DNA of 64,000 nucleotides from Crocinitomicaceae bacterium. GTDB lineage: Bacteria; Bacteroidota; Bacteroidia; Flavobacteriales_D; Crocinitomicaceae. The position numbers and the translations under genes are program-made. The notes under the pieces are model-generated. The model did no database searches, was not told the origin of the DNA, and was given only the letters and a program-made list of their open reading frames with translations. Positions 34,014 through 43,752 of this stretch are shown here, in pieces. Numbering within the stretch: position 1 is the first letter of the stretch; every line of letters begins with the position of its first letter. Location: NCBI GenBank assembly GCA_029254025.1, contig JAQWYK010000025.1:1-64000 (forward strand). Reading direction: 5' to 3'.

Positions 34014-34943
34014 ATGAGTTTATTGACAGTTGGAAGTGTCGCTTTTGATGCCATCGAAACCCCTTTTGGGAAAACAGATAAAATTATTGGAGGAGCAGGT
34101 ACATATATCGCTTTTTCATCCTCTTACTTTGTGCCTACCCAGAATATTGTTTCTGTTGTTGGAAACGATTTTCCCCAAGAAATGTTGGACAAATTGAAAG
34201 GGAGAGGTGTTAACTTAGAAGGGTTGCAAATTAAGCAGGGAGAGAAGACATTTTTCTGGTCAGGACGTTACCACAATGACATGAACTCGAGAGATACATT
34301 GGTAACTGAGTTGAACGTGTTAGAACATTTTGACCCAATTATTCCAGCATCTTACCAAGGAGCAGATTATGTATTGCTCGGGAATTTAAGTCCTCAGGTA
34401 CAAAAAACGGTAATTGAGCGATTAGATACACGTCCAAAGTTAGTAGCGATGGATACCATGAATTTCTGGATGGACATCGCAATGGATGCGTTGAAAGAAA
34501 CATTGAAGTTGGTGGATGTATTGATTATCAATGATGAAGAAGCGCGTCAGCTTTCTGGTGAATATTCATTAGTAAAAGCAGCGAAAAAAATTCGCGAAAT
34601 GGGTCCAACTTATTTAATCATTAAAAAAGGAGAGCACGGAGCGTTATTGTTTCATGGAGAACAAGTGTTCTTCGCGCCAGCTCTGCCTTTGGAGGAAGTA
34701 TTCGATCCAACAGGAGCAGGAGATACATTTGCGGGTGGATTTATGGGGTATATCGCTTCTACAGATGATTATTCGTTTGAAAATATGAAACGTGCTATTA
34801 TTACAGGTTCTGCTATGGCTTCTTTTTGTGTGGAAGAATTTGGAACAAATAAATTAGAGAATTTAACGAAATCAGAAATTGAAGAGCGTATTCAAAGTTT
34901 TGTGCGATTGACAGACTTTGATATGGTTCAAACCGTAGGTTAA
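34014..34943 (+). CDS. PfkB-family sugar/nucleoside kinase
   Basis: 309 residues. The ribokinase/PfkB fold shows in the N-terminal GGAGTYIAFSSSYF (substrate glycine pair), VGNDFPQEMLDKLKGRGVNL, and the C-terminal signature DPTGAGDTFAGGFMGY with the catalytic Asp in GAGD. It phosphorylates a sugar, nucleoside or related alcohol with ATP; the substrate cannot be read from sequence. It is followed after 9 bp by a DUF349 gene, suggesting one transcript. Confidence 0.88.
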   Translation: MSLLTVGSVAFDAIETPFGKTDKIIGGAGTYIAFSSSYFVPTQNIVSVVGNDFPQEMLDKLKGRGVNLEGLQIKQGEKTFFWSGRYHNDMNSRDTLVTELNVLEHFDPIIPASYQGADYVLLGNLSPQVQKTVIERLDTRPKLVAMDTMNFWMDIAMDALKETLKLVDVLIINDEEARQLSGEYSLVKAAKKIREMGPTYLIIKKGEHGALLFHGEQVFFAPALPLEEVFDPTGAGDTFAGGFMGYIASTDDYSFENMKRAIITGSAMASFCVEEFGTNKLENLTKSEIEERIQSFVRLTDFDMVQTVG

Positions 34944-34952
34944 TTTTACAGC

Positions 34953-36656
34953 ATGGAAAATCAGACTTTTATTGAGAATCTAAAGGAGCTAGCAGGACAA
35001 GAGGATTTGTTGGCTGTTGGTCGTGAGGTGAGTGAATTAAAAACAAAATTTGACGACTTCATTTTAGGGGAAGAACGCAAATTTCAAGTAGCTCAACTCG
35101 AAGCTCAAGTAAAAGGGGAGACCTTAGAAAGCGACGGAGAAATCGAACGATTAAAAGAAGCTTTTTATGACGTTTACGCTGATTTTAAACAACGCAGAAA
35201 AACACTCGTCGATGCAAAAAATGCAGAGGAAGCTGAAAACCTAAAGGTGAAGCGTACGCTGATTACCCGATTTAAAGAAATTATTGCAAACGAAGAGAAT
35301 ATTGGATCAGCTTTTTCGGCCCATAAAGAAATTAATGAAGTATGGAAAAGTGTGGGTGATATTCCACGCGAAAAACGTCACGATATTCAGCAAGAATATA
35401 GCCGCTTAATGGAGGAGTTCTTCTATAACATGAAGATTTACCGCGAAATTAAGGACTATGATTTTAAAAAGAATTTCGATGCCAAACAGGACGTGATCAA
35501 TCGAATTAAGTGCTTGGAGCAGATTTCTGATATGAAAGAAGTAGAGGGGACACTCAAGGCATTGCAAAACGAATGGGAAGACATTGGTCCTACGAAACGA
35601 GAATTGTGGGAACAAATCAAAGAAGATTACTGGAATTCAATTAAGTCAGTGTATGACCGAATAAGAGCCCATTATGATGCGGTGCGTGAGCAAATGCATG
35701 AAAATCTGGAAGCAAAAAAAGAATTAATTGTTAAGACAAAGGAACTGATTGCATTGGAGCGAAACTCTATAAAGGCCTGGAATAAACATACTCAACAACT
35801 TTTGGAAACCCAGGAGAGGTGGAAAAAAATTGGTTTTGGTCCAAAGAAAGAGAATGAACAGCTATGGCAGGAATTCAGGGCGTTATGTGATGGCTTCTTT
35901 GAAGGGAAAAGTGCCTATTTTGAAAGTATCCAAGGTGATTTTGATAGAGTCGCTAAGCAGAAGGAGAGCATCATTTTAAAAATTGAAGCGATAAAAGACG
36001 ACGAAAACTGGAAGCGAACTTCTGAGCAGGTATTGCGTCTTCAGAAAGAATGGAAAAGCGCTGGCAATGCAGGGGCGAAAAACGAACAGCGTTTGTGGAA
36101 GCAATTCAGAACGGCGTGTGATCATTTCTTTGCCCGTAAAAAAGCATTTTTTGAAGAATTAGATAAAGCCAATGAAGCGAATTTTGTTGCCAAACAAGCG
36201 CTGTTAGAAAAGATTGAAGTATATGCTCCAAGGGAAGATAAAAAGCAAACACTTGCTGATTTGAAACAATTTGCAGAAGAATTCGCAACAATCGGTCAAG
36301 TGCCTTTTAAACAAAAGGAAGCCGTCTATATAGCTTATAAAACGGCCTTAGATAAACAATACAATGCGCTTGGATTAAAGGGTGAAGAGAAAGAGGAAGT
36401 ATTGTTCCAAGCGAAACTGTCTCAAATTGCAGGAAGTGCGGATTCAGCTGGGTTATTTGAAAAGGAAAAGCAAGCGATTCGCAATGAAATCAATAAGATC
36501 AGGCAAGACATGAATCAATTGGAGAATAACTTAGGTTTTTTCTCCAATTCGAAAGGAGCCAACGCCTTGAAAGCAGAAGTGGAAAAGAAAATCGAAGTAG
36601 AGCGAGAGAAAATTGAAGTATTGAAAGCTAAATTAAAATCGATTCCGAATGAATAG
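34953..36656 (+). CDS. DUF349-repeat coiled-coil protein
   Basis: 567 residues, cytoplasmic, highly charged and largely helical. About five DUF349 units are visible through recurring W-x-x-I/V-G/A motifs, such as EVWKSVGDIPREKRHDI, EWEDIGPTKRELWEQI, RWKKIGFGPKKENEQLWQEF and EWKSAGNAGAKNEQRLWKQF. The C-terminal 80 residues form a coiled coil (QAIRNEINKIRQDMNQLENN). DUF349 proteins are near-universal in Bacteroidota and their role is not established. It overlaps the next gene by 8 bp. Confidence 0.85.
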   Translation: MENQTFIENLKELAGQEDLLAVGREVSELKTKFDDFILGEERKFQVAQLEAQVKGETLESDGEIERLKEAFYDVYADFKQRRKTLVDAKNAEEAENLKVKRTLITRFKEIIANEENIGSAFSAHKEINEVWKSVGDIPREKRHDIQQEYSRLMEEFFYNMKIYREIKDYDFKKNFDAKQDVINRIKCLEQISDMKEVEGTLKALQNEWEDIGPTKRELWEQIKEDYWNSIKSVYDRIRAHYDAVREQMHENLEAKKELIVKTKELIALERNSIKAWNKHTQQLLETQERWKKIGFGPKKENEQLWQEFRALCDGFFEGKSAYFESIQGDFDRVAKQKESIILKIEAIKDDENWKRTSEQVLRLQKEWKSAGNAGAKNEQRLWKQFRTACDHFFARKKAFFEELDKANEANFVAKQALLEKIEVYAPREDKKQTLADLKQFAEEFATIGQVPFKQKEAVYIAYKTALDKQYNALGLKGEEKEEVLFQAKLSQIAGSADSAGLFEKEKQAIRNEINKIRQDMNQLENNLGFFSNSKGANALKAEVEKKIEVEREKIEVLKAKLKSIPNE

Positions 36657-37317
36657 ATTGGCCAATAGCTGGTTGCTCTTGATAGCGATTATTATTTTTC
36701 CATTTGCCTTTGCAATTGGCTACAACATTGATTATTCGTTGTTTGGGCTACAGATTCAAGGAGAAGAGTTTGAGCATAAGGAGCTGATTTTTGGGATTGC
36801 AGCTGGTGCGGTTTTCTTGTTTGGTGCACTCAAAGCAACACGCCGATGGATGGGCTTGCGCATTGTTGCTCAAAAAAACAAGTTTATTTATTCGGATATT
36901 ATTAGTGCAGATCGCAAACGTCGCATCAGTCTATACGGAATATTGGAAATTATCTTCTTGTTACTTTTTGCTGGATATTATGCTACGTTAAGTGCGTACA
37001 CGGTATATGTTGGACTCGTATATTTAATTATTGCCTCGGAACATATAGTACATCTGTCTCTGGGCTTAGGTAAGAATTTATACCGAATTGGACTCACAAA
37101 AAAAGCACTTGTCGCCGTGGATCGGGAATCCCGTGTCATTTTCTTCTCAGGTCTCCGAAAAGTGTCTAAACATCAACAAACACTTTATTTCGAGTACAGC
37201 AATGAATTAGTCATGCACATTCCGATAAATATGATTCCTGATCAGGAAACATTCATGAAAGAACTGCGCCAAGTGGTGAATCCGGACAAAGTGTTTTTTG
37301 AAGGATTCGAAAAATAA
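36649..37317 (+). CDS. Membrane protein of unknown function with cytoplasmic PH-like tail
   Basis: 222 residues. Hydrophobic segments lie near residues 8-24 (LLLIAIIIFPFAFAIGY), 48-62 (FGIAAGAVFLFGALKA), 98-112 (LEIIFLLLFAGYYA) and 117-133 (VYVGLVYLIIASEHIVHL). The last 80 residues are soluble and beta-rich (ALVAVDRESRVIFFSGLRKV). That pattern recalls the bacterial PH domains of membrane proteins, but no signature is decisive. Start overlaps the DUF349 stop by 8 bp, implying translational coupling. Confidence 0.7.
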   Translation: MNRLANSWLLLIAIIIFPFAFAIGYNIDYSLFGLQIQGEEFEHKELIFGIAAGAVFLFGALKATRRWMGLRIVAQKNKFIYSDIISADRKRRISLYGILEIIFLLLFAGYYATLSAYTVYVGLVYLIIASEHIVHLSLGLGKNLYRIGLTKKALVAVDRESRVIFFSGLRKVSKHQQTLYFEYSNELVMHIPINMIPDQETFMKELRQVVNPDKVFFEGFEK

Positions 37318-37379
37318 CATTTTATAAAATGAACCATAACGTATATAATCTGTTAGTGGTTTGTACTCAACAGTAAACA

Positions 37380-38561
37380 ATGAATACTATTCCAGATAAA
37401 AAAAAGGGTGTTGCCATTCTTGGATCCACAGGTTCAATTGGAACCCAGGCGTTAGATGTAATTGAAGCTTACCCGGATTATTTCGATTTGCAAGTTATTA
37501 CAGCCAATGGAAATGCTGATTTGCTCATTGAGCAAGCCATGAAGTTTAAGCCGAATACCGTGGTGATTGTCGATGAATCGAAATACGAACACGTAAGCAA
37601 GGCTCTGGAAGCAGAAGATATTCATGTGTATGCTGGCGAAGAAGCACTTTGTCAGGTGGTGGAGATGAAAGAAGTCGACGTCGTTTTGACCGCTCTTGTA
37701 GGTTACGCAGGACTAAAACCAACACTTCGCGCCATCGCAGCCAAAAAAGATATCGCCTTAGCGAATAAAGAAACACTTGTTGTCGCTGGAGAACTCGTAA
37801 CTAAAGAAGCAAAAGCAAATGGCGTGAATATTTACCCGGTAGATTCAGAACATTCAGCTATTTTTCAGTGTATTGTTGGTGAATTCCACAATCCATTGGA
37901 AAAAATATTCCTCACCGCCTCAGGCGGACCATTCAGAGGATGGACAGCCGAACAATTGAAAGATGTAAAACCAGCCCAAGCTTTAAAACATCCAAACTGG
38001 GATATGGGAGCTAAAATCACGATTGATTCAGCTACACTTATGAACAAAGGATTAGAAGTAATCGAAGCAAAATGGTTGTTTGGCTTAAAAGCCGATCAGA
38101 TTGATGTAATTGTACATCCACAGTCGATAGTGCATTCTATTGCGCAATTCGAAGATGGGAGCATGAAAGCTCAAATGGGGTTGCCCGATATGAAGCTACC
38201 GATACAATTCGCGTTAACATATCCGGAACGTTTTAAGACTGATTTCCCACGATTTAATTTTCTAGATTATCCACAACTCACCTTCGAACAACCAGATAGA
38301 GCTACGTTTAGAAACTTAGATTTAGCATTTGAAGCCATGGCGTTGGAGGGTACAGCAGCCTGTGCGCTAAATGCAGCCAATGAAGTAACCGTTCAAGCTT
38401 TTCTAGAAGAGAAAATCGGATTTTTAGACATCGCCAAAATTAATGAGGCGACAATGCGCGCCGTGGAATTGATCAAAAATCCAAAATACGATGATTTTGT
38501 GGCCGTAGACGCTGAGGCTCGGAAAGTGTCAATGGATTTATTAGGTGGTGGTCATTTCTAA
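37380..38561 (+). CDS. dxr: 1-deoxy-D-xylulose 5-phosphate reductoisomerase (Dxr/IspC)
   Basis: 393 residues, full length. NADPH-binding GSTGSIGTQALDVIEAYP at the start, ALANKETLVVAGELV, then PVDSEHSAIFQC and SGGPFRGW (metal and substrate residues). The C-terminal part shows WDMGAKITIDSATLMNKGLE and LEVIEAKWLFG. It makes 2-C-methyl-D-erythritol 4-phosphate, the first committed step of the MEP isoprenoid pathway, in the cytoplasm. In many Bacteroidota an rseP protease gene follows; here it does not. Confidence 0.96.
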   Translation: MNTIPDKKKGVAILGSTGSIGTQALDVIEAYPDYFDLQVITANGNADLLIEQAMKFKPNTVVIVDESKYEHVSKALEAEDIHVYAGEEALCQVVEMKEVDVVLTALVGYAGLKPTLRAIAAKKDIALANKETLVVAGELVTKEAKANGVNIYPVDSEHSAIFQCIVGEFHNPLEKIFLTASGGPFRGWTAEQLKDVKPAQALKHPNWDMGAKITIDSATLMNKGLEVIEAKWLFGLKADQIDVIVHPQSIVHSIAQFEDGSMKAQMGLPDMKLPIQFALTYPERFKTDFPRFNFLDYPQLTFEQPDRATFRNLDLAFEAMALEGTAACALNAANEVTVQAFLEEKIGFLDIAKINEATMRAVELIKNPKYDDFVAVDAEARKVSMDLLGGGHF

Positions 38562-38769
38562 ATTCATTGTTCGAAATATCTAGTAATTAAATAGCAGCTC
38601 CATTAGGTTATATAATTATTAATTATGCAACCATAATAGAAGTCGAAATCCGTGGTTCGTTAATTGAGTCAAATCACGTCTCACTTCTTATTTAATAATC
38701 ATTCAAGTTAATTTGGGGTTTCAGATTTGCAAGTAATTGATACTCCTTTCCTGTCAACCTTTTTATGTT

Positions 38770-38777
38770 TAACTTTG
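38770..38777 (+). promoter_or_regulatory. Promoter -7 box for gap
   Basis: TAACTTTG matches TAnnTTTG, 19 nt before the ATG at 38797. The remaining gap back to dxr (38562) shows no gene. Confidence 0.55.
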
Positions 38778-38796
38778 TTCATCATAAAAGAAAAGA

Positions 38797-39783
38797 ATGA
38801 AAAAAATAGGGGTAAATGGTTTTGGCCGAATTGGAAGGTATTTCACGCGACTATCATTGGCGGAAAGTTTAATTGATGTGGCTGTAGTAAATGACTTGGC
38901 AGATATCAATACGCTTGCTCATTTGTTCAAGTACGATTCAGTTCATCGGGGTTTAAACCATTCTTTTTCGATTGAGGGAGATACGTTGGTTTTTGAGAAC
39001 GGAAAGAAAATTGTGTTCACGAATCATAAGAACCCAGCGGATATTCCTTGGGGTGAATATGGTGTTGAAATCGTGATCGAATCAACGGGTGTTTTTCGTT
39101 CTCGGGATAATGCAGAATTGCATCTTTTAGGAGGGGCGAAAAAGGTTGTGATTAGTGCCCCTGCACAAGGAGATGATATTCCTTCTCTTGTTCTTGGTGT
39201 GAATGAGGAAGTTTTGAACACTCCTTTTAACGTGATAAGCAATGCTTCTTGTACAACGAATTCAGCGGCACCAATGATTAAAGTTATCGATGATTTCTGT
39301 GAGATTGAGAGCGCATATATTACAACGGTTCATAGTTACACATCGGATCAGCGACTGCATGACGCTCCACACTTAGATTTACGTCGTGCAAGAGGTGCGG
39401 CACAATCCATCGTGCCAACAACTACTGGAGCTGCCAAGGCATTGTCTAAAATATTCCCGAATCTAGTGATGGGTGGCTGCGGTATTCGAGTACCTGTCCC
39501 AAATGGTTCCTTGACTGATTTAACAATCAACGTTAAAGGGGAAGTGCCTTCTGTAGATGAGATTAATGCACGTTTTCTAGCAGCATCAAAGGATGAACTT
39601 AAGGGTGTTTTATCTTTTATTGATGAGCCCATTGTTTCGGCAGATGTAATTGGAAACCCTTTCTCTTGCACGTTTGATAGCTTGTTAACGAGTACAGTAG
39701 GGAATATGATCAAGTTGGTCGGATGGTACGATAATGAAGCAGGATACTCGAATCGTTTGATGGATTTAGTGAAGCGATTGTAA
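38797..39783 (+). CDS. gap: Glyceraldehyde-3-phosphate dehydrogenase, type I
   Basis: 328 residues. NAD-binding start GVNGFGRIGRYFTRLSL, catalytic NASCTTNSAAP with Cys152, the HSYTSDQRLHDAPHLDLRRARGA segment with catalytic His, and the C-terminal WYDNEAGYSNRLMDLVKRL. It converts glyceraldehyde 3-phosphate to 1,3-bisphosphoglycerate in glycolysis, or the reverse in gluconeogenesis. Family length is normal. The next gene (CYTH protein) starts 1 bp after its stop, so they share a transcript. Confidence 0.95.
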   Translation: MKKIGVNGFGRIGRYFTRLSLAESLIDVAVVNDLADINTLAHLFKYDSVHRGLNHSFSIEGDTLVFENGKKIVFTNHKNPADIPWGEYGVEIVIESTGVFRSRDNAELHLLGGAKKVVISAPAQGDDIPSLVLGVNEEVLNTPFNVISNASCTTNSAAPMIKVIDDFCEIESAYITTVHSYTSDQRLHDAPHLDLRRARGAAQSIVPTTTGAAKALSKIFPNLVMGGCGIRVPVPNGSLTDLTINVKGEVPSVDEINARFLAASKDELKGVLSFIDEPIVSADVIGNPFSCTFDSLLTSTVGNMIKLVGWYDNEAGYSNRLMDLVKRL

Positions 39784-39784
39784 T

Positions 39785-40231
39785 ATGGGAAAAGAAATTG
39801 AACGAAAATATTTAGTCCACAAAGCCTACTGGGGAGCCCTTGAAAAACCGGAAGGGATGGATATTCGCCAAGGATATTTGAATCGAACTCCTGAAAACAC
39901 CGTGCGTATTCGCATAAAAAAAGGAGTAGGTTATCTGACAATTAAAGGAAAAGAAGAAAGCGGTGTTCGTCCTGAATTTGAATATTTAATACCTTTTAAT
40001 GAAGCTGTTGAAATGTTAGATTTATTTTGTGATAGAGTTTTGCATAAGACGCGCTTTGAGATATTGCACAAGGGACATCTATGGGAAGTGGATGAATTTC
40101 ATTCGCCTAATAAAGGATTGGTATTAGCTGAAATCGAATTAACAAATCCAGCGGAATCATTTGAACTTCCAGAGTGGGTGTCTGAGGAGGTGACGGGGCT
40201 GCCTCAATATTACAACGCGAATATGTTGTAA
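39785..40231 (+). CDS. CYTH-domain protein (possible inorganic triphosphatase)
   Basis: 148 residues forming a single CYTH domain. MGKEIERKYLVHKAYW carries the ExExK signature, then RQGYLNRTPENTVRIRIKK and GYLTIKGKEE place alternating Arg/Lys on the tunnel strands, and LVLAEIELTNPAESFELP supplies the second acidic strand. Bacterial CYTH proteins of this size usually hydrolyse inorganic triphosphate, less often make cAMP. It is cytoplasmic and coupled to gap. Confidence 0.85.
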   Translation: MGKEIERKYLVHKAYWGALEKPEGMDIRQGYLNRTPENTVRIRIKKGVGYLTIKGKEESGVRPEFEYLIPFNEAVEMLDLFCDRVLHKTRFEILHKGHLWEVDEFHSPNKGLVLAEIELTNPAESFELPEWVSEEVTGLPQYYNANML

Positions 40232-40267
40232 TTGGCTATGTTTAGTAAATTAAGAAGTAAGTACGAT

Positions 40268-40906
40268 ATGCAAATAGAAGTGTGGAGCGATGTGATGTGT
40301 CCGTTTTGTTATATTGGTAAAAGAAGATTAGAACAAGCATTGGAACAATTAGCCCCAAAGGAGGTAGAGATTACTTGGAAAAGTTTTTTGTTGAACCCAG
40401 ATTTAGAAACAGATACAGAAAAAAGTGTGTTCGACTATTTGGCAGAGAATAAGGGGATTACAAAAGAAGCTGTCCGTGAAATGTGCGCGCAAGCAGAAGC
40501 TATGGCCGGAGAGGTGGGCTTAAATTATACCTTGGAAAAAACGGTAGTAGCCGATTCGCTAAAGGCGCATCGCTTTTTACATTTTGCCAAACATGCAGGG
40601 AAACAACAAGTAGTAAAAGAACGATTACTCGCAGCACATTTTGGGGAGAATAAAAATGTAGATGATAACGATGTGCTTTTGGAGATTGCGCATGCAGTGG
40701 GACTAGATCCGACGCGAACACTTGAAATTTTAAATTCTCGAGAATTTGAGGAAGGGGTTAAGTATGATATTTATGAAGCACATCAATTGGGTGTAAAAGG
40801 AGTTCCGTTTTTTGTTTTCAATAATAAATATGGCATTTCTGGTGCTCAGCCAGCTGAAGTGTTTACTAAGACTTTGCAGAAGGTTATGAGTGAAGAACAG
40901 GCATGA
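40268..40906 (+). CDS. DsbA-family thioredoxin-fold oxidoreductase (FrnE-like)
   Basis: 212 residues from the ATG at 40268 (MQIEVWSDVMCPFCYIGKRR). That start aligns with the usual FrnE beginning; in-frame starts at 40238 (ATG) and 40232 (TTG) would add a short basic extension. The CPFC active site lies at residues 11-14, followed by YIGKRRLEQAL. The helical insert and the cis-Pro segment GVKGVPFFVFNNKYGISGAQ are characteristic. It is a cytoplasmic dithiol oxidoreductase or isomerase of the 2-hydroxychromene-2-carboxylate isomerase/DsbA group. It may belong to the gap-CYTH transcript. Confidence 0.88.
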   Translation: MQIEVWSDVMCPFCYIGKRRLEQALEQLAPKEVEITWKSFLLNPDLETDTEKSVFDYLAENKGITKEAVREMCAQAEAMAGEVGLNYTLEKTVVADSLKAHRFLHFAKHAGKQQVVKERLLAAHFGENKNVDDNDVLLEIAHAVGLDPTRTLEILNSREFEEGVKYDIYEAHQLGVKGVPFFVFNNKYGISGAQPAEVFTKTLQKVMSEEQA

Positions 40907-40984
40907 ATGAGGTGTTTTTTTCGCGGATTACCGATGACGGGAACATATTGTCGGTGGACTCTTCCAATAATCCCAAACAATAAT

Positions 40985-40992
40985 TATCTTTG
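40985..40992 (+). promoter_or_regulatory. Promoter -7 box for valS
   Basis: TATCTTTG matches TAnnTTTG, 17 nt before the ATG at 41010. Confidence 0.6.
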
Positions 40993-41009
40993 CAGCAAAT
41001 TCAATTTTA

Positions 41010-43637
41010 ATGGAAATCCCCAAGACTTACGAACCCGGAAGAGCGGAAGAAAAATGGTATTCTTACTGGATGGAAAAAGGCTATTTTCACAGTGAACCTG
41101 ACGAAAGAGAAGCCTACACAGTTGTTATTCCTCCTCCTAATGTTACAGGTGTCCTCCATATGGGGCACATGTTGAACAATACAATTCAAGATGTCTTAGT
41201 ACGTCGAGCTAGAATGTTGGGGAAAAATGCGTGTTGGGTTCCTGGAACTGACCATGCATCAATCGCTACAGAGGCGAAGGTGGTTAATAAATTGCGTTCC
41301 GAAGGAATCAAGAAATCGGATTTGTCGCGCGATGAATTCATGAATCATGCCTGGGAATGGAAGGAAAAGCATGGTGGAATTATTCTTGACCAGCTTAAAA
41401 AACTAGGTGCATCATGCGATTGGGAGCGTACGCATTTTACGATGGATAAGGAGTACTCTGAATCTGTATTAGATGTGTTTATCGACTTGTACAAAAAGGG
41501 TAAAGTATATCGCGGAGTGCGCATGATTAATTGGGATCCTGAAGCGAAAACAGCGCTTTCTGATGAGGAAGTAGTGTACAAAGAGGTGAATTCGAAGTTG
41601 TTCAATATTCGCTATAAAATTGCAGGAACAGAAGATGATTGGCTGACGATTGCTACTACACGTCCTGAAACGATTCTTGGTGACAGCGCAATTTGTATCA
41701 ATCCGAATGATGCTCGCTTTTTGAAGCTCCATGGTAAGTTTGCAATTGTACCAATAGTGAACCGTACCATTCCAATTATTCTGGATGATTATGTTGATAT
41801 GGAATTCGGAACGGGGTGTTTAAAAGTTACACCAGCTCATGATTTGAATGATTATGAGCTAGGCAATAAACACGGTTTAAAATCTATTAACATTTTGAAT
41901 GATGATGCTACATTAAATGAGAATGGGTTGCATTATCAAGGGAAGGAACGCTTTGAAGTACGAAAGCTAATTGCTAAAGAATTGGATGAGGCAGGGTACT
42001 TAGTGAAGGTGGAAGACCACATTAACAAAGTAGGGTTTTCTGAACGTACGGATGCCGTAATTGAGCCACGTTTATCTCCTCAATGGTTCGTGGACATGAA
42101 AGAACTGGCACAACCTGCCTTGGATAATGTTATGAATGGAAACATTAAGTTCTATCCTGATAACATGAAGAATACCTACCGTCATTGGATGGAAAATATC
42201 AAAGACTGGTGTATTTCTAGACAATTGTGGTGGGGTCATCGGATTCCAGCTTGGTATTATGGAGCCGGCGAGAATGACTTCGTTGTAGCAAAGAGTGAAT
42301 CAGTTGCTGTAAAAACAGCTACTGAGAAGTCCGGGAGACCTATTAGTGCTGCCGATCTTAAACAAGATGAGGATGTCTTGGACACATGGTTCTCAAGCTG
42401 GTTGTGGCCGATTTCAGTGTTTAATGGATTAACTCAGCCTGGCAATCCAGAAATTAAGTATTACTATCCCACTAACGACTTAGTGACTGCTCCGGAAATC
42501 ATGTTTTTCTGGGTGGCTCGAATGATTATAGCTGGATATGAATATATGGACGAAATTCCGTTTAAGAATGTTTATTATACAGGGATCGTACGAGATAAAT
42601 TAGGGCGAAAAATGTCCAAGTCTTTGGGGAATTCCCCTGATCCAATAGAACTAATTAATAAGTATGGTGCTGATGGAGTTCGTGTGGGAATGTTAGTTTC
42701 ATCTCCTGCTGGAAATGATCTTCCGTTCGATTCGAGTCAATGTGAGCAAGGACGTAATTTTACGAATAAAATGTGGAACGCATTCCGTTTGATTCATTCT
42801 TGGGAAGTGAAAGATATGGAGCAATCCGAGTCGAATAGAAAATCCATTCAATGGTTTGAGAATAAGTTTAATCAAGCGTTGAACAACATCAATGAGCAGT
42901 TTGATAAATTCCGAATCTCGGATGCTTTAATGGCCACTTATAAATTAGTTTGGGATGATTTCTGTTCGTGGTATTTGGAATTAATAAAGCCAGGTTATGA
43001 ACAGCCTATTGATCGTGCTACCAAAGAGAAGACCATTGAGATTTTTGAAAACATCTTAAAGTTAGTTCATCCATTTACACCATTTATAGCGGAGGATTTG
43101 TGGCATTTAATTCGCCAGCGTTCTGAAGGAGAAGATATTATTGTGGCACAATGGCCACAATTGGGAACAGTTGATGAATCTGTTTTAGAAGCCTTTAAAG
43201 TAGCTGCTGAAGTGATAGGTAATATACGAAACATTCGTAAGGAGAACAATATTGCGAATAAAATCAAAATTGATTTGCGTATTGGTACTAATACGATTAT
43301 TCCGAAGTCATTAGATGTATTAATTGTTAAAATGGGCAACTTACAATCTCTCGACTATACGGATGAAAAAATTGGTAGTGCCTACTCGTTTATTGTTAAA
43401 AATGTGGAGTTTTTCATTCCTTTTGGAGAGAATGTAGACATTGCTGCAGAGAAAGATAAAATTATTGAAGAGTTGGAATACACTAAGGGTTTTTTGAATT
43501 CGGTACAAAAGAAATTGGGAAATGCCAATTTTGTGAATAATGCTCCGGATTTAGTAGTCGCAAGTGAAAAGAAGAAACAGGCGGATGCCGAGGAAAAAAT
43601 AAAAATTCTAGAGCAGAAATTAGTAACGTTAAAGTAG
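41010..43637 (+). CDS. valS: Valyl-tRNA synthetase
   Basis: 875 residues, normal length. Class I signatures: VLHMGHML (HIGH motif, residues 48-55) and KMSKS at 534-538. Also PGTDHASIATEAKV, TTRPETILGD and GTGCLKVTPAHDLNDYE from the editing domain (CP1), and the anticodon-binding domain after residue 590. A C-terminal tRNA-binding coiled coil covers the last 65 residues (AAEKDKIIEELEYTKGFLNS). It charges tRNA-Val in the cytoplasm. It has its own promoter and a bidirectional terminator. Confidence 0.97.
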   Translation: MEIPKTYEPGRAEEKWYSYWMEKGYFHSEPDEREAYTVVIPPPNVTGVLHMGHMLNNTIQDVLVRRARMLGKNACWVPGTDHASIATEAKVVNKLRSEGIKKSDLSRDEFMNHAWEWKEKHGGIILDQLKKLGASCDWERTHFTMDKEYSESVLDVFIDLYKKGKVYRGVRMINWDPEAKTALSDEEVVYKEVNSKLFNIRYKIAGTEDDWLTIATTRPETILGDSAICINPNDARFLKLHGKFAIVPIVNRTIPIILDDYVDMEFGTGCLKVTPAHDLNDYELGNKHGLKSINILNDDATLNENGLHYQGKERFEVRKLIAKELDEAGYLVKVEDHINKVGFSERTDAVIEPRLSPQWFVDMKELAQPALDNVMNGNIKFYPDNMKNTYRHWMENIKDWCISRQLWWGHRIPAWYYGAGENDFVVAKSESVAVKTATEKSGRPISAADLKQDEDVLDTWFSSWLWPISVFNGLTQPGNPEIKYYYPTNDLVTAPEIMFFWVARMIIAGYEYMDEIPFKNVYYTGIVRDKLGRKMSKSLGNSPDPIELINKYGADGVRVGMLVSSPAGNDLPFDSSQCEQGRNFTNKMWNAFRLIHSWEVKDMEQSESNRKSIQWFENKFNQALNNINEQFDKFRISDALMATYKLVWDDFCSWYLELIKPGYEQPIDRATKEKTIEIFENILKLVHPFTPFIAEDLWHLIRQRSEGEDIIVAQWPQLGTVDESVLEAFKVAAEVIGNIRNIRKENNIANKIKIDLRIGTNTIIPKSLDVLIVKMGNLQSLDYTDEKIGSAYSFIVKNVEFFIPFGENVDIAAEKDKIIEELEYTKGFLNSVQKKLGNANFVNNAPDLVVASEKKKQADAEEKIKILEQKLVTLK

Positions 43638-43699
43638 TTTTTTTGATCGACTCCTATTTCCCGACTTGATTCGGATAGTAGTGAGGCGAAACCATAAAT

Positions 43700-43732
43700 A
43701 AAAGCCCGATCAGTAATGAACGGGCTTTTTTA
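43700..43732. terminator. Bidirectional terminator between valS and the SPFH gene
   Basis: AAAGCCCG and CGGGCTTT form an 8-bp stem with a 12-nt loop; T-runs follow on both strands. It ends both convergent genes. Confidence 0.85.
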
Positions 43733-43752
43733 TTTAAATGAGCATTATATAA

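Noticed and set aside
40907-41095. 62-codon plus-strand frame before and into valS
   Set aside because: It overlaps the valS promoter and start in another frame and resembles no protein.
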